This document shows positions 17,088 through 25,521 of a stretch of DNA of 64,000 nucleotides, in pieces. This stretch comes from Rhodothermales bacterium (lineage in GTDB: Bacteria; Bacteroidota; Rhodothermia; Rhodothermales; Bin80): NCBI GenBank assembly GCA_951812585.1, contig OX638318.1, positions 1,144,819-1,208,818 on the forward strand. The letters are read 5' to 3'. Position 1 is the first letter of the stretch; each line of letters starts with the position of its first letter. The notes beneath the pieces are model-generated. The model saw only the letters and a list, made by a program, of their open reading frames with translations, was not told where the DNA came from and ran no database searches. Both the position numbers and the translations under genes were made by a program.

Positions 17088-17468
17088 TTACGTCTTGCGT
17101 ATATACGCGTCGGTGCCGTCGAGCCAGTCGGCGCGAGGCGGGCAAAAGATGTCGACATCGAGCGTATCCTCCACGGCTACGGCTTGGTGCGGCAGGTTGG
17201 AGGGAATCACAAGGACCTCGCCCTCGTGAACCAGTACCTCCTGCGGACTGTCGGCGGATCCCAGCTCAAAGTGCAACACCCCTTTGAGCACGTAGGTCAG
17301 CTGCTCATTGTCGTGGCTGTGCCAGGGTACCACGCTGCCCTGATCCAGATAGACATGGGCGATCATCATGCGGTCGCCGGTGATCAGGCGCCGACCGAGT
17401 CCCGGCTTAAGCTCTTCTACGGGCATATCATCCCAGCGATACAGTGTTGCGGTCTGACTTTCGGACAT
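17088..17468 (-). CDS. Small cupin protein
   Basis: I start at the ATG at 17468 (MSESQTATLYRWDDMP), giving 126 residues; the longer frame upstream has no protein-like character and crosses into the divergent gene. The single cupin barrel has both motifs: WHSHDNEQLTYVLKG (motif 1, with two His and a Glu-like ligand) and PSNLPHQAVAVED (motif 2, His). Such proteins bind a metal; the substrate is not predictable. It ends 7 bp before the GH13 start and is the first gene of the operon. Confidence 0.85.
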   Translation of the reverse strand: MSESQTATLYRWDDMPVEELKPGLGRRLITGDRMMIAHVYLDQGSVVPWHSHDNEQLTYVLKGVLHFELGSADSPQEVLVHEGEVLVIPSNLPHQAVAVEDTLDVDIFCPPRADWLDGTDAYIRKT

Positions 17469-17664
17469 AGTGCAGAGACGTGGTATTTCGGCATGTAGTG
17501 GTGGTGGCTCCAAGATACCAACAGACGCGGTAGCGGCTGGCAGGCCTCGGCAGCACTTGGGCGGCGCTTGCACGGCGGCGCTTTGGCCGCTGTGCGGCTT
17601 GGAATGCTGTGTCGGAAGGTAGTAGTTTGCGGCCACTGATTTACGAGAGTGCGCCAAACGACTG

Positions 17665-19059
17665 ATGCCAACCATAGGAACGGAAGAAGCGCCCTTGCGC
17701 GTAGCGATCATTGGGGCGGGGCCGGCGGGATTCTACGCAGCGGGGCACCTCTTCAGACAGAAAACTTGTCGTGTGGAGGTGGACATGTACGACAAGCTGC
17801 CGACGCCTTTTGGACTCGTGCGGTGCGGCGTGGCACCCGACCACCAGAAGATCAAGAACGTTACCCGCGTCTATACCAAAACGGCCGCGCATGCCGGCTT
17901 CCGCTTCTTCGGCAACGTGGAATACGGCCGGCACATCGCTCTCGATCAGCTCAAAGCGCACTATCACCAGATCTACTTCTCGACGGGTGCGCAGGTGGAC
18001 CGGCGATTGAACATCCCGGGCGAAGACCTACAGCGCAGCTACTCCGCAACAGACTTTGTGGCCTGGTACAACGGGCATCCGGAATACCGCCACCTGGAGT
18101 TTGACCTCTCGCGCCCGTGTGTAGCCGTCATCGGCGTAGGCAATGTGGCCGTGGATGTTTGCCGCATCCTCTGCCGCACCATCGACGAACTGGCGACTAC
18201 GGACATTGCCGACTACGCGCTCGAAGCACTGCGCGAAAGCAAGATCCGCAAGGTCTACATGCTGGGCCGCCGGGGACCGGCACAAGCCGCGTTCACCAAC
18301 CCGGAAGCCAAGGAACTTGGCGCACTGCCCGGCGCCGACATCCATGTGCCGCCGGATGAAGCCGTTCTGGATGCATGCACCCTGGCAGACCTTGGAGAGA
18401 AGCCCGATCGCATGACCGCAAAGAAGATCGGCCTGATTCAGGACTTTTCAACCCGCGCGCGTACCGGCAAGGACAGGCTGCTGACCATACGCTTTTTGGT
18501 GTCACCGATTGCGCTGCACGATGATGGCACAGGCCAGGTGGGGGGCGTGCGACTCGTGAAAAATGAGCTGTACGCCACAAGCGATGGACGGCTGCGGCCA
18601 CGGGCAACGGATTCGATAGAGGAACTGCCCGCCGAAGTCGTCTTTCGGTCTGTGGGCTACCGCGGCGTCGCGCTTGCGGGCCTGCCCTTCAATGACCGCT
18701 GGGGTGTGGTAAGCAGCGTGCAGGGACGCGTCATGGACGGGGACACGTCCCTGCACGGCGTGTATGTGGGCGGCTGGATCAAGCGCGGCCCGACCGGCGT
18801 CATAGGCACCAACAAGTCGGATGCGCTGGAAACGGTCAATGCCATGATGGCGGACCTCAACAGCGATTGCCACCTTGATCCTGCACACCCGAGCGCCGAA
18901 GCGGCGGCCGACATGGTACGTCGGTGCCAGCCCAACTACGTGTCCTGGGAGGACTGGAAACAGATTGACGCCCAGGAAATAGCGCGCGGCAAGCCGCTGG
19001 GACGGCCGCGGGTGAAGTTTGTATCAACCCGCGAAGTCCTGGCAATGCTGGGGCGTTAG
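17665..19059 (+). CDS. fprA: Ferredoxin-NADP+ reductase, FprA (adrenodoxin reductase) type
   Basis: A 464-residue flavoprotein matching mycobacterial FprA and mitochondrial adrenodoxin reductase in length and motifs. The FAD-binding GAGPAGFYAAGHL lies near residues 17-29, followed by the family-specific YDKLPTPFGLVRCGVAPDHQ, the NADP-binding GVGNVAVDVCRIL, and the C-terminal GWIKRGPTGVIGTNKSDA. It should move electrons between NADP(H) and ferredoxin; a 7Fe-type ferredoxin gene at 37600 could be a partner. It stands alone, divergent from the cupin gene, and its stop overlaps that of the convergent caspase-fold gene. Confidence 0.95.
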   Translation: MPTIGTEEAPLRVAIIGAGPAGFYAAGHLFRQKTCRVEVDMYDKLPTPFGLVRCGVAPDHQKIKNVTRVYTKTAAHAGFRFFGNVEYGRHIALDQLKAHYHQIYFSTGAQVDRRLNIPGEDLQRSYSATDFVAWYNGHPEYRHLEFDLSRPCVAVIGVGNVAVDVCRILCRTIDELATTDIADYALEALRESKIRKVYMLGRRGPAQAAFTNPEAKELGALPGADIHVPPDEAVLDACTLADLGEKPDRMTAKKIGLIQDFSTRARTGKDRLLTIRFLVSPIALHDDGTGQVGGVRLVKNELYATSDGRLRPRATDSIEELPAEVVFRSVGYRGVALAGLPFNDRWGVVSSVQGRVMDGDTSLHGVYVGGWIKRGPTGVIGTNKSDALETVNAMMADLNSDCHLDPAHPSAEAAADMVRRCQPNYVSWEDWKQIDAQEIARGKPLGRPRVKFVSTREVLAMLGR

Positions 19060-20057
19060 CGCATTTCGCGTTCGCGGTCCATGCTGTTGTTGAGCCGCGC
19101 AAGGCGCAGCATCAACACTTCGAGCTCGGCGTAATAGTTGTCCGGATTCATGGCGGCTTTGCGCGCCTTCAGCGCTGCGATCTCGCGCTCTATCGCTTCC
19201 TTGCTCTGCAGCATGGTCGCCATGCGGGCGGTGACACCTTCCGCGGAAGGCCGCCGCAAGAACGTGATCGCCGCCAGGTGCCCGTCAGGGCTTTCGCGCA
19301 GCTGCTCCAGCCGGGCGCCATCACCATCGCCGGAGTCGTCCAGGAGCGCGTGCTCCGTGGCCAGATAGCCATGGTCCTCAAAGTACCCCTGGGTTCGCTG
19401 GGCCGCATACCTGAACACCTCCAGCATGGACAGGCTGCCATCGTGGTCAAGATCCGCCGACGGATTCGCTAGCGCCTCGACCAGAAAGCGTGGGAATATG
19501 GTCTGGTTGCGCTGTGTGCCACTGCGCGTCGCCGTAATCACAACCCGCTCGGTTGCGCTGAGGGCTGGGACGAATGGTCCGCTAGCGCTGGCCGTGTTGA
19601 TGAACACCAGGCGTCCCGCCTGAATCGTGTCCAACAACTGCGCATAATCCGCACTGGTGAGGTCCCGCCGCGCAATGTTGAGCACGGCATCCGTGCCGTC
19701 AAAGCTGCCGTGGCCAAAGAGCACAACGTAGAGATGGTCTTCCGGCGTAACCTCCGCCTTGAGGTCTGCAAAGGCCTGCCGAATGCGCTCCGCGTTGGCA
19801 ATGCCGTCCACAACAGATTCTTCAACGATTGCAGGTTCTCCAAGCACTGTGACCCGACTGCCGTCCAGGCCCAGTGGACCGGTAAAGGCCGCATGCGCAT
19901 CAAAGAGGTACTGCCGGATGGCGCTGGTATACGCTTCGGATCCGCCCAGCCCGCCGATAAGCAGCGCATACTGATCCTGCGCAGCGCCGGGCAGCGGCAC
20001 CAGCGCCGCGAAAGCTAAGGCAAGCCTTGCCGCCGCCGATACATCCATTCTGCGCAC
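19056..20057 (-). CDS. Exported caspase-fold (C13-like) protein lacking the catalytic Cys
   Basis: A 333-residue protein from a GTG at 20057 (an ATG at 20048 is the alternative) with a signal peptide (LALAFAALVPLPGAAQ). The body has the clan-CD pattern: YALLIGGLGG, then the His motif VVLFGHGSFDG (His116). The next strand, where the Cys should follow, reads VFINTASASG: Ala/Ser at residues 156-159 and no cysteine. A perfect 12-residue EF-hand loop (DLDHDGSLSMLE, 202-213) follows, then a C-terminal coiled coil. I infer a non-proteolytic, perhaps calcium-responsive protein. It is the last gene of the VWA operon and overlaps the previous gene by 43 bp. Confidence 0.72.
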   Translation of the reverse strand: MRRMDVSAAARLALAFAALVPLPGAAQDQYALLIGGLGGSEAYTSAIRQYLFDAHAAFTGPLGLDGSRVTVLGEPAIVEESVVDGIANAERIRQAFADLKAEVTPEDHLYVVLFGHGSFDGTDAVLNIARRDLTSADYAQLLDTIQAGRLVFINTASASGPFVPALSATERVVITATRSGTQRNQTIFPRFLVEALANPSADLDHDGSLSMLEVFRYAAQRTQGYFEDHGYLATEHALLDDSGDGDGARLEQLRESPDGHLAAITFLRRPSAEGVTARMATMLQSKEAIEREIAALKARKAAMNPDNYYAELEVLMLRLARLNNSMDREREMR

Positions 20058-22297
20058 AAGAGAAGAATCGCAAGGATAAAGAGCGCGGGCATGTCCCAGA
20101 GGTATTCCGCATGAAACACCGAAGTGCTCGTGCGCCGTCCGCGCAGGTTTGTCACCACATCACCAGCCTCTATCGGTGTATAATAGTAGCCTGCCGCTTC
20201 CGCCAAACGCTCCAGCATCGCCCGCTTAAGCGTAGCGTCGTAGAACTCCGAATGATCGGGCCGCGCCAGCACGCTGCGCTGCCCATGACCGATCACCGCG
20301 TCATCACGGCTGGCTGTCACGTCCAGCGCGTAAAGCCCTTCGACTTCCGGCGCAAACCGCGCGGTGTAGGTACCCGCATGGGCCAGTTCCTCATCAAAGC
20401 GCAGCGGCATAGCACCGCCATCGGGACCGACCAGAAGGCCCTCCACCGCTGCGCCTTCCAGCGCATCGTATTCCTGGTCGTACAGGTTGACACGCAGCAG
20501 CGCTTCTTTGCCAACCCCGATATGGCCCTGCCCAACATCGATGTCAACCGGTGCCGGCGCGGAGGCAGCCAGCCATCGCGCCAGTTGCTGCCAGAACCGT
20601 TCGTGCCGGTAGTCGGATGCGTCGAGCAGCATCTGCCAGCGCCATGTGCTGCTGGTGGCCAGGGCGGCGGCACGCCCCTTGCCGTAGCGCTGCACAATGA
20701 GGAGCGGCTCCGCCTTGCCGTACTGGTCTAGTGGCTTCCGCGCTAGCACCTGCGCCCCGGCTTTGGGAGCGCCCAGATAGTTGATGCTTGTCAAGAGCGG
20801 CATGCCGCTCCACAATCCGCGGTTGATCAAGGGCTCGGGCGAGAGCTTCAGTATCGGACTCTCCAGGCCCGCTTCCGTAGGCTCGAAGGCAAAACCTTCG
20901 GGCTCCTCGCTGGCCGTGCGTGGATCGGTAAAACGCTCCGGCACGATCTGAACCCGCGATGCGTCCAGATAGACGGGCAGCATGTCCGCAATAGGGCTGG
21001 TGACGTATACGCCCTCCGCGAAGGTCTGCCGCCCGCCCATCATGAGGAAGCCGCCGCCGCGCACGCGCACAAAGGACTCGATGAGGCGCAGCTGCGACGG
21101 CGAAAACGCCGAGGCTTCAACGTCGCCAAAGATGAGCGCGTCAAAGGCATAGAGGTCCCCCGGATCGCTCGGAAACCCGCCCGCAAGCTCGTCGGGACTG
21201 CGGATACCCTGGCGGTACAGCTTTCCGGTCCCTGTACGCGCAATCGATGTGAAGTCCACCACCTGGTCGTCTTCCAGCGCGCGTTTGATAAACTTGAAGT
21301 CCTGCCGGAGATGCCCCTCAAAATAGAGCACGCGCAGCGTATCCGTACGCGCGTCCACCAGCATGGAAAGTGCATTGTTGGCCGTGTTAATCTCACCGGG
21401 TGCCTCTTCGATGGCTAGGCGGTACGCATGCGCACCATCCATTGGGGGCTCAAAGAAGAGGCTTATCTGATCAATCTTGCCCGCGCCCTTCAGCGTCTGC
21501 TCTTCGCTGAAGACCAGAACATCGCCCGCATAAATGCTCAGCGTCACGGGGTCAGACTCCGGGCCCCAGCTGCGCACCTTCACGTCTATCTCCGCGCCCG
21601 CACGCTTGCCTACGCCCTTGCTTACCATCACGTCCATCACCTCTCGCTCCGACGCAAATGACTCCTGCCCGAGCCCGATAACGTGTAGCCCGATGCCAAG
21701 GGCGCGAAGCTCTTCCGCCTTGGCGATAGGGGCCTGTGCGGTGTTGTCTGCACCATCGGTAAAAAGCACGATCCCTGTCAAAGGCAGCCCCCGAAAGTCG
21801 CTCATCACGCGGTCCAGCCCGGCGCTGATGTCGGTCCCGGTGCCACGCGCGACCGCCGGCAATGAATCCAGCCGCCTCGCACGGTCATCAAACGCATAAA
21901 GCCGCACTTGAAAATCCTCTTCCATAGCCGCCATGATGCCTGCACCGTCCGCGTGAAGCACGGCTTGTGCCTGCGCAAGACGGGTCACTCCCCCCGGCGC
22001 ATCCGCTACCGACATGCTGCCGGACACATCCACCAGGACCGCAACAAAATTCTCGTTGGGCACAACGGTCGGCGTCACCAGGGCCGGCTCGAACAGCGGC
22101 CACGCGAGAAGCGCGGCGGCCAACAGGCGCAGCCCCAGCGACACCATACGCACGCGCGGCGGTGCATCGCTCCGAAACACCAGGAAAGCCACCACCGCAG
22201 TCAGACCCGCCAGCACCAATAGCGCCGGCAGCAGCTGAATGCTCACCACACCTTCCGAGTACTGCAGCGGGCTGAACTTGAACAGGCGTTCAATCAT
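20015..22297 (-). CDS. Membrane protein with VWA and GATase1-like domains
   Basis: A 760-residue protein. Two N-terminal helices (residues 21-41 and 52-69) precede a von Willebrand factor A domain with a complete-looking MIDAS start, DVSGS at 90-94 in VAVLVDVSGSMSVAD. After an immunoglobulin-like region comes a class-I glutamine-amidotransferase-like fold (GGGFLMMGGRQTFAEGVY), which has no nucleophilic Cys in the usual place. A final helix ends LLCAEWMYRRRQ. This arrangement is typical of Bacteroidota and planctomycete VWA operons. It sits between DUF4175 (8 bp away) and the caspase-fold gene. Its role is unknown; periplasmic metal-dependent protein binding is inferred. Confidence 0.85.
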   Translation of the reverse strand: MIERLFKFSPLQYSEGVVSIQLLPALLVLAGLTAVVAFLVFRSDAPPRVRMVSLGLRLLAAALLAWPLFEPALVTPTVVPNENFVAVLVDVSGSMSVADAPGGVTRLAQAQAVLHADGAGIMAAMEEDFQVRLYAFDDRARRLDSLPAVARGTGTDISAGLDRVMSDFRGLPLTGIVLFTDGADNTAQAPIAKAEELRALGIGLHVIGLGQESFASEREVMDVMVSKGVGKRAGAEIDVKVRSWGPESDPVTLSIYAGDVLVFSEEQTLKGAGKIDQISLFFEPPMDGAHAYRLAIEEAPGEINTANNALSMLVDARTDTLRVLYFEGHLRQDFKFIKRALEDDQVVDFTSIARTGTGKLYRQGIRSPDELAGGFPSDPGDLYAFDALIFGDVEASAFSPSQLRLIESFVRVRGGGFLMMGGRQTFAEGVYVTSPIADMLPVYLDASRVQIVPERFTDPRTASEEPEGFAFEPTEAGLESPILKLSPEPLINRGLWSGMPLLTSINYLGAPKAGAQVLARKPLDQYGKAEPLLIVQRYGKGRAAALATSSTWRWQMLLDASDYRHERFWQQLARWLAASAPAPVDIDVGQGHIGVGKEALLRVNLYDQEYDALEGAAVEGLLVGPDGGAMPLRFDEELAHAGTYTARFAPEVEGLYALDVTASRDDAVIGHGQRSVLARPDHSEFYDATLKRAMLERLAEAAGYYYTPIEAGDVVTNLRGRRTSTSVFHAEYLWDMPALFILAILLLCAEWMYRRRQGLP

Positions 22298-22305
22298 GCC
22301 GGCCC

Positions 22306-25300
22306 CTACTGGCGCGACAGCGACTCATAGTACTTCTCCACAATGCTCGAATACTCGGTCGGCACTTCCCCGCGCCGGCTGCCGTAGAGCCGCGCTTCCA
22401 TCTGCACCAGATCCAGCGCGCGTGCGATTTGCGCCTCCAGCTGGTTGAGCGCGTCGTACACATCGCGTTCAAAAAAGGCGTTGGCCGACTCCTCATCCAG
22501 GAGCACGCCCGTATGGTCGGCGCGCGACAGCGCATTCTGTACGCCCGCAAGCGCTTGCGCAGTCGCATCGCTCCCGCGTCCCATCAGCTCCTGAAGCTGC
22601 GCCTGTGCCCTTCCAAGCTGGCTGCGCAGGCGCGCTTCCAGGCTTCGGTTGTCATCCTGCGGATCACTGGCGCGCAAACGCTCAGCGTCGGATTCCAACG
22701 CCCGCAGCTGATCCTGCAGCGCTTGCACCTCGCGCAGCGCGGCGGCCAGCGCCTCTTCCTCTGTCACCGGCAAAGACGCAGCCAATGCCCGGCGGACTGC
22801 TTCGAGGCCCCTCAGATCGTTCAAGATCTCGTCTTCCAGGCGCCGTGCACTATCCAGCCAGCCGTTGCGAAGCGCCCGATATGAGGTGGCCATGTCGCCT
22901 GCCAGGTCGTCGCGCTGCATCTGCTGCACAAGGTTGCGCAGGTTGGCCGTCATCTCCGGGTCTTGGCTCTGGGCCTCCATGCGCATAGCTTCTTCGACGG
23001 CCTGGTGCAGCGCGTCCATCTGCGCAAGGCGGTCTTCATCCAGGCGGCGCATCGCTTCCTCATCGGGGCGCGTCCCCTGGGCCATAACCGTGTCCAAATC
23101 CTGCGCAAACACACGCTCGCGTGCGGCCAGATCCTCAAGGTCTTCGGTTAGCGCCCGCAGCTGTTCACGCCGCGACCCGCGCGCCGCCCGCTGCATATCC
23201 GGTTGGAGCTGCTCCAGATCCTGCAGCGCCTGCCGCTGGCGCTGCATGGCTTCGTCCAAGTTGTCTCGGCGTAATGCGCGGTCTGCCTCCCGCATGTTGC
23301 GGAGTGCGCTCGCCATGCGCCCCTGGGCGTCTTCCTGGCGGCCCGCCTGCATACGCTGCGCTACCTGCTCCAGCTGCGTGCGCACCTCTTCCTGGTCCCT
23401 GCGCAGCTTGTCCACAAACCGCTTTCGGTCTTCGCCCTGCAGGTCTTGCGGACGCTGCAAGTCCGCCAGGTCCTGCTGGCGCCGCGCCAGATCTTTCACT
23501 TGGCGCAGCGCCTCATCGATGGCCTGGGTCTCTTGTGCGCGTTGCTGCTGGACTTCGTACTTATCCTTGGAAATGTCCAGTTCCAGATCCATCAGCTCAG
23601 ACATGCGCTCTTCCGTCGCAGACGCACCACCGCCGCCGGGGCGCTGCTGCTGCTGCGCGACCTGGTTTTCCTTGTTTTGCGCATCCGCACGGAGCAGAGC
23701 CGTCAGCGCCACGCGCTCGGGCGGCAGTGCCTCGCGCAACCGATCCTCTTCCAGCGCCTCCACCGCTTTGGCCATGCTCCCGACGGCCTCCTGCAGGTAG
23801 TGCACCGTCTGCTGCAGCATCTCGTTACCGCGCAGCTCCAGGGAAAACGCAGTTGATTGTATCCGTTCTTCTATGCTGCGCTTAAGATTCGCTTGCGCAC
23901 CGGCCAAGGCCTGAAGCGCACCCGCGTAGTCTTCGTGCGTATCACGCTCCCGCATCAGTCGCCATGTGGCGGCTATAATCTCCTGCTGACTGACCACCAT
24001 ACCGCTCTGCTGCGCGCCGCCCTGGCCGCCCGCGGCAGCCGAGACCTGCGTATAGGTCTGGTCGAAGGGAATCACCTCGATGAAGTACATGTCCGTCACC
24101 GCACGCTGGGTGGCATCCTGCGCCTCCAGGTAGTAGGTGATCACATCGCCTGGCTGAAGGCTGTAGTCCTCCAGGAAGAGCAGGTGCTCTCCAGCGCCAT
24201 GCAGCCCTGCAGGCTGGTCCAAAAGGGCCACGGATTGCTCTGCGCCGCCGCCCACAAAGAACACCAGCTGGAAATCCTTTACGCCGTAGTCGTCATCGAC
24301 ATCGGCGGCGATGAGGACTTCTTCAATGGCATTGGCGCGAACATCGCGGCCGGGATCGTGCATCGTGATGTGCGGCGCACGATCAGGCACGGGCATGATG
24401 GCGTACTGGACAGGAAACTGGTTCCGCTTGCCGTTGGCGTCTGTGAGCCGGAGCGTGTACAGGTCCTCCTCTTCCAGTGTGATCCGCCCGGTAAACTGCC
24501 CCTCGCTTTGCGCCTTCAGGGCTATCGTACCACCGCTTTCCAGCACCATCTCAGCTTGTACGGGCACACCCGTCGTACGAACGGTTAGCTGCACCTCCGA
24601 GCCTTTCAGTCCGTGTATGTCCCCTGCGTCTGCTTCCACTACGGGCGGCAAGGCAATATGGCTTGGATAGTGATAGGCAAGGTCGATCTGATCGACTGCG
24701 GGAAACTCATACACCGCAATCCTGAACAGCGCGGACCGATGCTTGCCTGCCTCCACGTAATAGTCGATGGGCGCCTGGATGCTGGAGAATTCGGCCAAAA
24801 ATGCCGTGCCTTCGCTTCCCGGCTCCATGGCTTTGCGTATCCAGTCCTTGCCCTCCTCCTGGTAGACGAGGTAGACAGCATCGCTGGTGCCTTCGCGCAG
24901 CTCCGCCACTACGGACTGGGATTCGCCCTTTTCGATCTCCACATTTCCAGGCACAATGGTCATAAGCGGCCGCACAGCGGCCAGACTGCTGGAAGCGACC
25001 AGGCGAACCTTGTCCAGGTTCATGACCCCGAACACCAGGAGCAGGGCTGCCAGCACGGTGCCTGCCCCAGCCATGATGCGCGCCCGCACCTTTCGTACCA
25101 GGTCACCGGGCACAATACCCCTGATCATCCGGGCTGTGTCGGCCAAAAGTCCCGACAGCATGATGTCCGCACCCGCTACATGCTGGGCTTTGGCTTCAAC
25201 CGCGCTGTTCAGCCGATCTTCAAGCCCCGGTGCCTGCTCTTCGATGTACATCGCGATCTGCTCATCGCTTATCTGACGACGAAGGGGCCGGATCACATAG

Positions 25301-25518
25301 TGGAATGTGGCAGCAGCCGTGATGACCAGCGCAGCGCTCACGGCAACGTAGAGCAGCAGGGCCTGATCGTACACCAGGGGATAGAGCAGAATGAGCGCCA
25401 CAGCGGACGAAAACAGTGCAATCAGCGCCACGGCGCTTCCTTGCAGCAGGGCGCGGCGCCGCACCCCGCGACGAACCGCACGGATGAGGCGCCGGAGATG
25501 CATTTGGGCAGCTTCCAT
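22306..25518 (-). CDS. DUF4175-family membrane protein with long coiled coil
   Basis: A 1070-residue protein matching DUF4175 by architecture. There is a helical start (RRLIRAVRRGVRRRALLQGS), two transmembrane helices at about 27-46 and 53-72, a short cytosolic segment with MYIEEQAPGLEDRLNSAVE, and a third helix near 150-170. Beta-sandwich periplasmic repeats cover about 190-480, followed by roughly 550 residues of Q/R/E-rich coiled coil (for example LRDQEEV-like and RQRQALQDLEQLQPDMQ). Function is unknown. It is co-transcribed with BatA/VWA (3 bp upstream) and VWA/GATase (8 bp downstream), so it probably scaffolds a VWA complex in the envelope. Confidence 0.85.
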   Translation of the reverse strand: MEAAQMHLRRLIRAVRRGVRRRALLQGSAVALIALFSSAVALILLYPLVYDQALLLYVAVSAALVITAAATFHYVIRPLRRQISDEQIAMYIEEQAPGLEDRLNSAVEAKAQHVAGADIMLSGLLADTARMIRGIVPGDLVRKVRARIMAGAGTVLAALLLVFGVMNLDKVRLVASSSLAAVRPLMTIVPGNVEIEKGESQSVVAELREGTSDAVYLVYQEEGKDWIRKAMEPGSEGTAFLAEFSSIQAPIDYYVEAGKHRSALFRIAVYEFPAVDQIDLAYHYPSHIALPPVVEADAGDIHGLKGSEVQLTVRTTGVPVQAEMVLESGGTIALKAQSEGQFTGRITLEEEDLYTLRLTDANGKRNQFPVQYAIMPVPDRAPHITMHDPGRDVRANAIEEVLIAADVDDDYGVKDFQLVFFVGGGAEQSVALLDQPAGLHGAGEHLLFLEDYSLQPGDVITYYLEAQDATQRAVTDMYFIEVIPFDQTYTQVSAAAGGQGGAQQSGMVVSQQEIIAATWRLMRERDTHEDYAGALQALAGAQANLKRSIEERIQSTAFSLELRGNEMLQQTVHYLQEAVGSMAKAVEALEEDRLREALPPERVALTALLRADAQNKENQVAQQQQRPGGGGASATEERMSELMDLELDISKDKYEVQQQRAQETQAIDEALRQVKDLARRQQDLADLQRPQDLQGEDRKRFVDKLRRDQEEVRTQLEQVAQRMQAGRQEDAQGRMASALRNMREADRALRRDNLDEAMQRQRQALQDLEQLQPDMQRAARGSRREQLRALTEDLEDLAARERVFAQDLDTVMAQGTRPDEEAMRRLDEDRLAQMDALHQAVEEAMRMEAQSQDPEMTANLRNLVQQMQRDDLAGDMATSYRALRNGWLDSARRLEDEILNDLRGLEAVRRALAASLPVTEEEALAAALREVQALQDQLRALESDAERLRASDPQDDNRSLEARLRSQLGRAQAQLQELMGRGSDATAQALAGVQNALSRADHTGVLLDEESANAFFERDVYDALNQLEAQIARALDLVQMEARLYGSRRGEVPTEYSSIVEKYYESLSRQ

Positions 25519-25521
25519 GAA

